From Leuctra nigra (Eukaryota > Arthropoda > Insecta > Plecoptera > Leuctridae): 64,000 nt of DNA. This document shows, piece by piece, positions 10,691 to 22,300 of the stretch (position 1 is its first letter; each line of letters begins with the position of its first letter). The translations under genes and the position numbers were made by a program. Under the pieces are notes generated by a model. It did not search any database. It was not told where the DNA came from and saw nothing but the letters and a program-made list of their open reading frames with translations. Location of the stretch: assembly GCA_934045905.1 (NCBI GenBank), contig OW203763.1:39214724-39278723 (forward strand), read 5' to 3'.

Positions 10691-12403
10691 AGATCAATAA
10701 AACGTCCTTGACTCATGAAATCAAAGTTTCGGGATAATTAATACTGTTTTGTAAGTACTGCTTAATTGTTGCCTTAAAATAAAAAATAATTATATTCTAG
10801 TGCATAGTGATGGCCATAGTTCATTATTTTATTAAACCAAATTTTAGTTTTTTTACCGAGTAAAAATGGTTAAATTTGAAAAATTTGAAAAATTCAAAAA
10901 ACAAACAATAACATAATTGTTAATAAGGATATTTATTTTGAATGCAAACTGTTTCATTCACTGATAACGATCACTTGCAATTACATATTTAAACAAAATT
11001 GAGCTTTCAATATAATTTTTCATCAGACAAAATTCATTATTTCCTAATATTATAATATTTCCTATTATTTTCCCATTATTCCTATTCCTATTCTATAACT
11101 ATTATTCCTATTTCCTATTATTTCCTAATATTTCCTATTATTTCCATTATCTTATGACCATCCTTATAATTCCAATGAAAAAAAAATTAACTTTAACACC
11201 ATTAAACGTTGAATGTTTTCATTAAACATTTAATTACGTCCTGAATTTGAAGGAATATCATAAGTAATTTTATTCAAAATGTAAGTAAAGAGCTTAAAAT
11301 ATAACATCTGACCAAAAACTCAATTTGCCAAGAAATATGACTTCACCCTTTTTCATGCGTGCAAGACAAGGCTTTTTTTGGTTTTTGGACACCACGTTAT
11401 GAGGTGTATTTTGTTGAAATATTCAATATTTTTTTAAATATTGCACTTTGGGGGGGGGGGGGGAGACATGTTTAAACCTGCCCCGCAGGGCATTTTTTTG
11501 TTTTTTTGACACTTTGAAATCAATTTTCTTTAGTTTTTTGGTTACAAAATGAAACTATACGTAAAACCCCAGAAAATGTGTATGTTTTCCTGACATCCAG
11601 GGGAGGGGGCAAACGCCCCCCCCCTTGCCCCTCCCTGCGGACGCCCATGCTTATAGGTAATTACGTTCAAGCATGTACTACAAGGAATAATGTTTACAAT
11701 ACGAACTGATTTGCTAGCTCAAATGAGCAAAATCAAAATATAATGTGATTGCGTTCTTGCAGATTGTATAGCGTTATGTGCGGTAATTAATTAGATGTTA
11801 TTAACTTCAATATAGGAACGAATTAACATTGCATTTTTTTATAATAATACAAATAATTATGGGCTGCCAAATTTGTTAAACTCATTTTTCCCAAAAATCT
11901 TTTTTGATGGAAACACATTTGCTCAGGAAAACAATGGATATTACCTCCCTCCTCTTACGAGGATACGGGTGATATCCCCCCATCCCCCACCCCTCTACAA
12001 GTTTAAAACCACACTTGACCTTACTGGTCAAGGACAAAACTGCATTGAAAACTGAATGTGGACCGTGTCGTCTGGACTATAGTAGTTTTGATATTTTGAA
12101 ACCTATAAAACTTTTCTTCAATTATAATTTCTTTATTAAAGTTTGTTTCCTAATAGGCATAATATATTTCATATTCTTTCATTTTCTATTTTATATGAAA
12201 TGAAAGTGTTTTAATATTTTTGAAATAAAAAATGAACTTTGTCTCTACAACATAATTAATATATCATCACAGACTGTTGCACAATACTTGCTAAGCTGCC
12301 AGCAATACTGTACAAATTGTGTGTGTTTTTTAAAATAAATAAATAAATAAATAAGTAAATTATATTTTTGCAGATTGTTTGTTGAAAAGTAGCAGTAAAG
12401 TAA
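10691..12403. other. Spacer with a degenerate GC-box repeat
   Basis: AT-rich and gene-free. At about 11360-11650 it contains a dispersed repeat with a G homopolymer, CCCCGCAGGGC and a tail reading GCCCATGCT. The same parts recur at 49330-50525. Around 11040-11150 there is a TTCCTATTA-type low-complexity tract. Confidence 0.5.
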
Positions 12404-12575
12404 AGCCCCATTTACACGGTGCAATTTCTTGTACAACTTCTGTACCACACTTTTTGAATGGAAATAAGGTTTTAAGTTCTGTGACAGAAAGTTGCGTCGT
12501 GTAAATACAAAATTGATGAAAAATGGGAATGTGACACAGACGTTGTTCAAGAAATTGCACCGTGTAAATGGGGCT
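12404..12575. mobile_element. 172-bp Tourist-like MITE with TAA duplication
   Basis: Near-perfect inverted ends of about 28 bases beginning AGCCCCATTTACACGG, flanked by TAA at 12401-12403 and 12576-12578. A 3-bp TWA target duplication fits the PIF/Harbinger group. A longer family member lies at 28746-28988. Confidence 0.8.
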
Positions 12576-12779
12576 TAAGTAAACGCCAAATAATATAATT
12601 AACATTAAAATTCCATTGTGTTTTCAGTAACTTTATTATATGAATAATGTTTTATTGCTTATCTCCATGACGTTCTTCATCCATCAGTGCAGTGCAGCAT
12701 TTGTTAAACTACCTATGGTTTTGTACGGAATGCTCACAAGTAACATCAACGTTGAAATTCAATGTTGCTGTCCTCCACT

Positions 12780-13025
12780 ATGCTCGGTTTTGCCGGTGAA
12801 GTTGGGGAGAATTACTAGCCGCTCCCCAGCGTTATGGCGGGCTTGCTTTTGACCAATCAGAATCGTTCTAGAAGAAGCGATTCTGTCCGGACCTTGCGCG
12901 CTCTCGCTGTTCAGGGAGAACGCCAGCCATTTTGTGAGATACAGGGCGGCCGTAGGATTGTATGTGCATAAGTTCGAAAGTTCTCAAAGATTTTTACTGA
13001 TTATTCACAATATCAGTCATCTACG
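12780..13025 (+). promoter_or_regulatory. Likely promoter and 5' UTR of selenophosphate synthetase
   Basis: A GC-richer stretch directly before the SPS start, in an otherwise AT-rich neighbourhood. It has a CCAAT box at 12853-12857. A heat-shock-element-like cluster follows at 12866-12883 (TTCTAGAAG, then GATTC), inside a larger palindrome AGAATCG...CGATTCT. CCATTTTG stands near 12929. No TATA box is obvious. Function is inferred from position and motifs only. Confidence 0.4.
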
Positions 13026-13308
13026 ATGGCTGATGTGCATGCGGTGGCGATTTCTCAAGAGGCTCTTTCGGTTGCACAACTGGAATTAGGAGGAAATCCA
13101 AATGCTTTAGCCTTACGAAGGCCGTTCGATCCTGTGGCACATGAGTTGGACGCTAATTTCCGTCTGACACGTTTTGCTGATCTGAAAGGATGAGGGTGTA
13201 AGGTTCCTCAAGAGGTTCTAGCGAAACTCTTAGAGGGACTACAGCAAGATGATAATAATGCCCAGGACGAACATGCCCATTTCATGCACATGGCTATTCC
13301 GCGTATCG
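13026..13308 (+). CDS. Sps: SPS exon 1, with in-frame TGA
   Basis: Codons 1-94 plus one base. The start ATG is the first in this frame after a GC-rich leader. TGA at 13191-13193 is codon 56. The frame stays conserved on both sides ([10 protein letters not shown] before, GCKVPQEVL after), which is why a standard ORF search misses this exon. Donor CG|GTGAGT. Confidence 0.95.
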
Positions 13309-16300
13309 GTGAGTACACATTTTCTTTCGGCTTTGGTTCACAAGTGCTGCATGGAATTTAGCTCTAGTCTACCGGCATCATGGCCGACAAAAGGTTCTAC
13401 ATAACTTGCCGATTTGTTCCTTGCAATAAATGTTTTTACGCTTTAACTAAGCATTGTATCATCCCTAATGGGGTGGATTTCGTTATTATTTAGGGCACGT
13501 TGGTATTTTATAACGAATGACAGGTGTATAACAAGTGGTCTCGTCGAAGGTATGACTGAGGTGAAAATATTTGTAGGTGACTGTCAGATCTTGCTTACTC
13601 TACGATGCATCTACAAAGCGCTCGACCCCAACTAACCATAAGCTCAACATACAAATCTTGTCTACTCGGTAATATATGTTACCACGTGCGTTTATCAGTA
13701 TTTCCCGTCTCCACATTGTGGAAATAACCTAAACAACAGAGTTCTCGACGAAAAACACTTGTTACGTAAAAATTAACACAAATGTTATCAATAATAATTG
13801 TTTACTCTTATTGAGAGAAATTGAATTAAATAGTTTTCGTCAATAATGGTAAATAATTGGTAAATTAGTTAATGACAACCTATTTTTCTTTGGGTAGTAC
13901 TATTTTGGATATATTAGTTATTGAACCAAAAAGTACCTACCATAATTTAACATTTAAATACCCAGTTTAGTTGGTTAATTAATTACTTGCCTAATAGGTT
14001 ATTGTGCTTGAGGAGCTGTAGACCTAGTAGCCTACTCTCTAATCATTTTTTTTAAATATAATTATTAATATTATTGATTGTCAATATTTTTTAAATATAA
14101 TTTATATGCCTAAGTAGGTAGCCTTTTTCAAAAGCATGTGATGACAATATTTGACAAAATTGCATAATACTACATAATAACCCAACCCCATACAAAAGGC
14201 TTGTTATGTTGTGTCTATTTTTGTAGCAACAGGTATATTGTGAATTATCTCTTGATAATTGTAATAAGTATAATTTAGTATAGGTACTAGGGATGTTCAC
14301 GATTACGATTTAATTGAATCAATTAATCGATTATGACATTCAAAACGATTAATCGATGTTAGTACAAATAATCGAATTACATAAATTTTAATTCGCCGCC
14401 TTGAAAATGGTTCCACTTAACAATGCCTTCATTCTGTCAACATTTTTCTTTGTGTGCGTAATATTTTAGTGATAAATTTATGTTTGTGTGTATTTTCCCA
14501 AGTTTCAGTGTGTATTTCTAATTCGCATTACCATTTATCAGTGATGATTAAATTAATTACGGAACATTACAGCTTCTTTGAAGTAAAAATGACTGACTTC
14601 CCGGACACATTTCATTGTTGAGGTTAATTTTGCCGTAAAAGATGATAATATGATGACCACTCTGAACATGATGATATAAATACGATTTAATTAGATGATT
14701 AATCGATTTAAATTAAATAATCGTTGAACACCCCTAATAAGTACTCACATTAGTCTGGTCAAATGTACATACAATTTGAAATATAATTAAAATATTTTAA
14801 TTTAATGCATTTCTATGTCAAAAATTATGATTATGGACTACTTATTTTTAGATAACAAATTTATCTGAATTTAAATACTGATTATGAAATGATTTTTTTT
14901 TTTTGAAAAAATGTGTAATGGATGTTGCAGGAATTGGCATGGATTCCTCCGTAACTCCGCTGCGCCATGGGGGTCTGTCGCTGGTCCAGACCACAGATTT
15001 CTTCTATCCTCTAGTGGATGATCCGTACATGATGGGTAACATTGGAGATTTGATGTATTTTAAATTACTTTTCACTCTAGTACCACCGTTCTATTAGTTT
15101 TGCTCAAGATAATATCAGCTATAATTTCTTTATCAATTCCAAGAATTCAACTTTGAACCACATTGTTTAGATAGGTCTAAATAACCTTGATTTTTTAGAA
15201 TATGTTGTCCAACAGGTACCAGATGTTAGGTAACAATGTAGTAAAGCTGATAACAATAATGTAATTACAAGTATCAAATATTGAACAAGTGATTATGATT
15301 GATCGGTCATTATGAAAATAACCCCCAGCTTCAATTATGATTTTTAAAATGCTAAATTTAGCTGAGTATCTAGCCTGATTTTGATACTTTAATTAATTGT
15401 CATTCAATGTCTTGGCATTGCATTTGCATGTAACAACAATACAAATTGGTGACAAATACTAAATAGGTAGGCTCATTATCATGGTACTTATATATAATTA
15501 CTGTTGGCTGTGTGCCTCTGTGGATTGCTTTGCAATACTCACTCTCTTCGACTATGTATTTTTATCACGGAAGATTTCAAGTTTTACAATGTTGATAGCT
15601 TCAAAGGTTCCATCCGGCTTTGGATGTAATTTGTTTGCACTCTGACTTCCCTGGTTGACATGTTGCGAGTGTCTGTTGACAGGTAAGATTGCTTGCGCGA
15701 ACGTGATCAGTGACTTGTACGCGATGGGCGTCACGGAATGTGACAACATGCTGATGCTTCTCGGAGTGTCCACCAAGATGACGGAGAAGGAGAGAGATGT
15801 CGTTGTGCCGTTACTTATGCGTGGATTCAAGGTGATCATTTGCTATACCTACACATTGTATTAATCAGGGGTTAATTTTGGGGCGGACGTGGGTGGACGC
15901 GTCCCCTCACTTTCTTCAGGGTGGACGCCGTCCGCCCACTTATTTTTCATAGAAGCAAAAGTTGGCTTAAAATTGTGTACAAATTGAGTAGAAATGCACC
16001 AAATTTGGTCCTGAAATGACCCACAATGTATTGGGGGGCCCCTCCTCCCACCCCCCATTGTTTTTGTGTGCAAATATGTTTCCCTAACAATAGCCGAGCG
16101 TCCACCCTTTTATTGTTGTCAATAGTGTTAAAAATTGCTAAGAGTTTGAGCTGATTTCTTCGTGCTACGAGCTGTGCTTGAGATGGTTCATCACATTGGT
16201 TGTAAAATGAACCCAATACATAGAGCTGCTAGGGGGGGGGGGGGGGGGGGATCTTTTGTGTTTTCCATTTTCTTTGGTCGGACATAGTTTGCTTATTTAA

Positions 16301-19300
16301 GTTAGTTTTTCCTACCTTAACGTGGCAGTGGATTATTTCATCAAAACAATTACTTGAAACTCTCCTTCCGATCTAAGTCGAACAACTACCTATGCAATAT
16401 TAGAAATATACTTTAAATGTTATCAAAGTACAACAATATCATTCTACTGCCATGGTAGGGTAGGACGGAAGCATTTTTTACATGGCTAACTATCGAAAAC
16501 TTGAGATTGGTTCAAGCTCACTTGCATCATCCGTTCACTATCGAACTCTTGTTGTAGGATTCTGCATTGGAAGCTGGCACAACAGTAACTGGAGGTCAAA
16601 CAGTTGTCAACCCGTGGTGCACGATCGGTGGGGTCGCTTCCACAGTCTGCCAGCCCAACGAGTACATCGTGTAAGTTTACTGCTTGCCTCATATTATCAG
16701 GAAAAGTTTGATTGTGCTTCTGTCGACTGGTTAACGTTCCAGCTACCAACATTGACAATCTTTCGATGTGTGATTCATGGGAACCAGAATGGGGACGAAC
16801 TATGTAGCTGCCACATAGCTTTTGCTAAGCCACATCAAGTTACGTTTGGTCCTTTTTGATTCCATAGGTCTTATACCCCAATTTGCTTGCCTACTAAACA
16901 TGTCTCTCCCTCCACTGAGATAAAGTAAGTCATTACCTACTGCCCATTAGTGGTAAAAAACTTAGTTTTACCATAGGATAGGGCATATTATATAGATGAG
17001 AAGGCTAGAAGATTCTATTCTCTATGATGGATGGTACATGTCCTTAAATCAAAGTCGAAGATGGGGTAGGGTGCTGGGTATTAGTGGCCTACCAGGTAGC
17101 ATTTAAATGTAAATTGTCAGATGGTCTGGACTCTGGAGATTATTGAAAGAGATACATGATCCCATCCCAGTAGTCCTGTAGTCCTGTCCTCAAGTAAGTA
17201 GGTGAAAAAAATCAGTTCTGACCCATAGCAAAGAAATAGACAAGCAGATTCTCATTGGTTGGAAACCAGTTGGGGGAGATTTTCCACAGACCCACTTCGG
17301 GGCCTTAGCTAATTTCTGTTCGCCCCACCACATTACTAGACATGCCACCCACCGCTACTGATTTTCATCATGTTGTATTGGATCTAACATTTTTATTTCC
17401 AGAATACCTACAAAAAGCAAAATATAATAATGGCTACCATCTGGTAAAATGACAAAATTCTTATTGAACTCCCACCCACACAGTCACAAAAAGTATTTCC
17501 TCTTGAAATAAGGGAGCGACATGACATTAACTCCATGGACACGTTAATTTAAGTATCGCAAGTTATATTCTGAAAAGCAAGTGAGAATATATATGAAGTA
17601 AATCGGGAGGTGAAAGTTGCTCATGTTGATTATCTTGCTTTAGGCCCGATAATGCGGTTGTCGGTGACGTGTTGGTGCTGACGAAACCGCTGGGAACACA
17701 GGTGGCGGTCAACGCTCACCAGTGGCTGGACCAACCGGAACGTTGGAACAGGATCAAGCTGGTGGTCTCTGAGGATGATGTGCGCAAGGCATACCAACGC
17801 TCCATGGACTCTATGGCCCGCCTCAACAGAATCGGTAAATCCTCATCATTTTCTTTTTCAATAATTTATATCCGTTCAATTTTTCAATCTTGTCATCCAT
17901 TCTTATTATATTAAAGATTAAAAAGGAGGTAAGAAGTAGAATGTTTATAGGAAGACTTTAAGTAACGCAAAATCATTCTCCGGACGTTATGTATCTTCCT
18001 CATCTTTGTCCTCTTCAACCTCCACTCTTTCCATCGGCGTTCAATAAATCTGATAGGCTGATAAATGTAAGATCGCACCATCAGAAGTCAGTCTAAGCGA
18101 TCTCATTGTCTCACTCGAGTAGGTGACCTCACATTTCAATGATAATAACAAGCTTTGATTGGTTATGGGTAGTGATGGCAATTTTCTGAAAAAATTTTTT
18201 TTTGAAAATTTTCATGAAAATTTTCATGAAAATTTTCAATGCGTTGAAAATTTGTTAAATTACTTTTTTTAGAAGAAGATTATTATTTATTTACTTTTTT
18301 TATTGCTTTATTGCACACAATTGTTAATAATATATCTGAAAAAAGCGTTAAATCAAAATCAAAATGAAAGCCAAATATAAGCCCAAATCTCAGTTTTTCT
18401 TCATTGTAATTTTGGCCAGACTGTAATTTCTACATAGGCGGGAAATTTGAATGCTGTTTTTATTTTTTATTTTTTTTTTATTTAACAATCACACAATACA
18501 ATTATACAATAATGATCATTTTGCACATTTACCACTCAGACAACAACACGCATCAATCACACATCATACAAGAGATCAGTATGCATCCCAACTAGGCACA
18601 TAATTACAAATAAATGTATTTAATAAAATATAATTGAATTTAAGTATTTTTAAGAAAATTTCAAATTTTCAAGGGTCTCTGAAAATTTTCTGAAAATTTT
18701 CAATTTTCTGAAAATTTTCAAATGAAAATTTTCAATGGTGCCATCACTAGTTATGGGACATGACCAGCAGTCATTCAAATTTGGTCAATGTTCAATTTTT
18801 GTTTGGCCGAGTGTACAGCTTTGGAATAATATCTCGATCATCCCTACGCTTATACCCTCCCGCCATACAACGGAGATCGTACAGTGGTATACCAGCGCTC
18901 CGTTGTATGGCTGGATGGTATTAGCGTTGGGATGATCGACACATTTTTCCACATACTAGTACCTAGGTTTAATTATTTTGGTTTTTGAATATTAGTGTTG
19001 GTTGACAGTGTATATTTATTTTATATTGTGAAAATTAATATAATTTTTAAAGTAAAATGCTGCATTTTGATGTATGTATGTAATAAACACCTATCACTTG
19101 GGGACTAGAACTATTGCCATATAACTGGGACATTTTAGGAAATAAATTGACTATTCTTATGGGAAAGTGGTTGGAACTTAACAAAATTGACATCCTATTG
19201 TACATACCTTGGTACACCCAACAAATCATAAAATGGTATTTGAACGAAACAGATTGGCTGCTAGTCAGGTTCCTCGTCAATCGAAACTTGTTATTATCAA

Positions 19301-22300
19301 TGATATTAGAGCTAAACTACTAGAGGTGACAAGTTAGCATAACTTCATTGGATGATGTTATCACATTTTTTTCAGCCAATCCATTTCTTTCAAATACCAT
19401 TTTATCATTTGTGGAGTGTCCATATTTCTTACATTTCTGTTTTGCCCAACTCATAATAAATAATATGTAATGGGTAGTTTGTTAGTGATGGATAGCTACT
19501 CTTCAATGGCAATGTTTGTTGCAGCCGCACGGCTCATGCACAAGTACAATGCACACGGTGCGACGGACATCACCGGCTTCGGACTGCTCGGACACGCGCA
19601 GAATCTGGCACGACACCAGAAGAACGAAGTGTCGTTTGTCATCCACAACTTGCCCGTCATCGCTAAGATGGCTGCCGTGGCGAAAGCATGTGGCAACATG
19701 TTTCAACTGCTACAGGGACACTCGGCAGAAACTTCCGGTAAGAGTTCACAGCATGGCAAACCACGTATACGTTTCATTTACTTCTGGATGTATTAACTTA
19801 TTAATTATTATTTCTAATTTAACCCTCTTAGTGCCAAGAGCCGATATATCGGCTCTGAGAGTTTGTGCGAAACTTGCCAAGGGCCGATATATCGGCTAAA
19901 TTTTAAATTAAATCTCGCGCCTCTTAATGTCTTTGGAATGTTGAACTGCTTGATCGACTGGGTTGGTAATAGTGTGGTAGTTTATTGAAAAAATGTTTGG
20001 TGGCGGTAGTGTACAGATTTCTTACTATTTTGACTCAAAATGACATTTTTTCAATTCAAAATGGCGTCTACTTTTGCTGGCATATATTTTATACATTATT
20101 TCATAGCTTGTGTAGTTTTAATCACAAAAATATGAAATTAATCATTAGTGTTGAGAAAATATCAGTTAATCAAAAAAATATATTCACTTTATTGGGAAAA
20201 ATTCATTACAAAATTTGTGGCATAATAAACATTTTTTTAATTTTTAATTTTTTTTTATAATCCAAATAAAAAAATAAAACGTGTACAATAAGAATAATCA
20301 TGAACTAAATTTTTGTCCAAGTCCTCATTATACTTTTATCACCATGTAAAAAAAAAAATCAACAGTTTTGGTGAAGCACAAGCAAAGATATCAACTTTTT
20401 ACTGCGACTCAACAATTTGTGAAAATATGGCCTGGCATTCTTCGCATATATACAGGAAATAATGCTGGCACTAAGAGGGTTAAGGTGTTGCAAGCGCAAG
20501 CGATTTTGCCGCTTGTTGCAGGCACTTTTTTGGATACGATTGGAGACAAAATGGGTTGACGAAATGATTTGAAATTTTAACCATAAATAGATAGAAGACA
20601 AACTCAGGGTTATCTTCACTAAGTACATTTTTAATTTTTTAAATTAGTAATAATTTGTTGATTTTTTTTGGTGAAAAATGGTTAAAAAAATTTGTCTCAC
20701 TGAGTGCCGTATAAAATTTAATTTTAAAAATGTGCCAAGTGATAACCCTAAGTGGGTCTTTTATCTAATCATGATTAAAATTTGAGATTAATTGGTTCAC
20801 GGGTTTAATCTCCAATCATATAGGAAATTTCATAGTTTTGAGCAGTTTTGACCGGCGCCTTATCAAGGTACAAAGCAAAAATGTAGAAGTGCTACTAATA
20901 TACAATCAGACTGATCATGTGAACATCCTATCAAAGTTACACCCCCTTAAGAAACAATTTTTCTCTCAATTTGCTAAAATGGCCAAGCACCACCTTAAAA
21001 TAAAAAAAATATAGATAAATCAATGTCATTGGCTTGTGATTTTACAAAAATAAAACATTTTCCTATACATGCTTTTGCACAGGGTAATACACTTTTATGA
21101 ACTAGGTACTAGGAAAACGCTTAGTGTAACGCATTGATGAGCGAGCACTGAATGCGCAACATCTCGAATTGAAATTTTGGAACGCACGAAACATAACATC
21201 CATATTGAATTGAAATATTGTACACTTAATCAACATAAAAGTACCTACCTGCTTTTTATTGAAACTGAGATTATCCATCCATCCATGAGACTGATCTGAC
21301 ATCCATCCACTCCGGTTACATAAAGAAAATCAGATCCAAGTTGTTTTGGTCCAAGTTTCCCATTTTCGATACCATCACATCACAGTTCTGTCAATATATT
21401 TCAAACAGTTAAAAATGGCAATTAGTGTATACTTTCTTGACCGATTGGGCTGAAAATTAGTAAAATGAGATAAAGTGGTACAAAAAAGTTAGGTATGTAT
21501 GATAAAGTTATGGAGGTACCTACATAATTTTAATTTTAATAGCAATGCAAAATTTGAAGTTGATCTGACCATTTTGATTTTTGACCAATTGGGAGACATT
21601 TTCATTTTTGAACCAATCCGAGGGCAGCTTTCGAAAACTATACACGATTAAGTTAGAATGATATTAGTATGTGTGCAAAATTTCAGCTCGGTTGGATAAA
21701 AATTGTGGCCTGTGCCTACGGGCCAAACACAAAAAAGGGTCCAAAAGTGCAGAATGGAGATGCTCGCTCAATAATATTATTATATTATGTATAGGTAGGT
21801 AGAGCCACGTATATTTCGCGAGGCGCCATATCGCGATAATACCGTATTAACTCGTGTATAAGACGCACTCGTGTATAAGACGCACCCTTGTTTTGAGAAG
21901 TCTATTTTAAGAAAACACTTAGCATGCGTGTATAAGACTCACTAAAATGATGTAAACATTGTGTGTTTGTATACATGATGTCCATCTAAATGTTGGTTGT
22001 CCAGCTAACTGAGCTATTTGAATGAAAATCACTGCCAACTTGTTGTAAACAAACAGTAATTTCCTGCGTCTGAGAAAGGGGGGAGGGGAGTCTCTTCCCA
22101 GCAGCTGTTGCTTGCTCTAAGAGGCATGCACCTGCCTTTCCTCTGCATTCCAAAACAAACCCAACTCCTCTCCTCCCCTTCCATTAAGATCGCCATTCAA
22201 CAGTGTTTAGTCTATTTTATGTCTGTCAGAGCAATGTTTTTCAGACGTAAACATATATTTTGTCTCCTGATCTAAATGCAAGGGAAAACATTTTGTTGCA

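Noticed and set aside
12640..12852. Small secreted protein ORF with hydrophobic start
   Set aside because: It overlaps the SPS promoter region. No conservation that I recognise, and no Kozak or splice context.
13191..13193. TGA as proof of a pseudogene
   Set aside because: All other exons, splice sites and phases are intact, and the stop falls exactly on the known recoding position.
16482..16859. 125-residue ORF across SPS exon 4
   Set aside because: Wrong frame relative to the conserved exon, and it reads through the intron donor.
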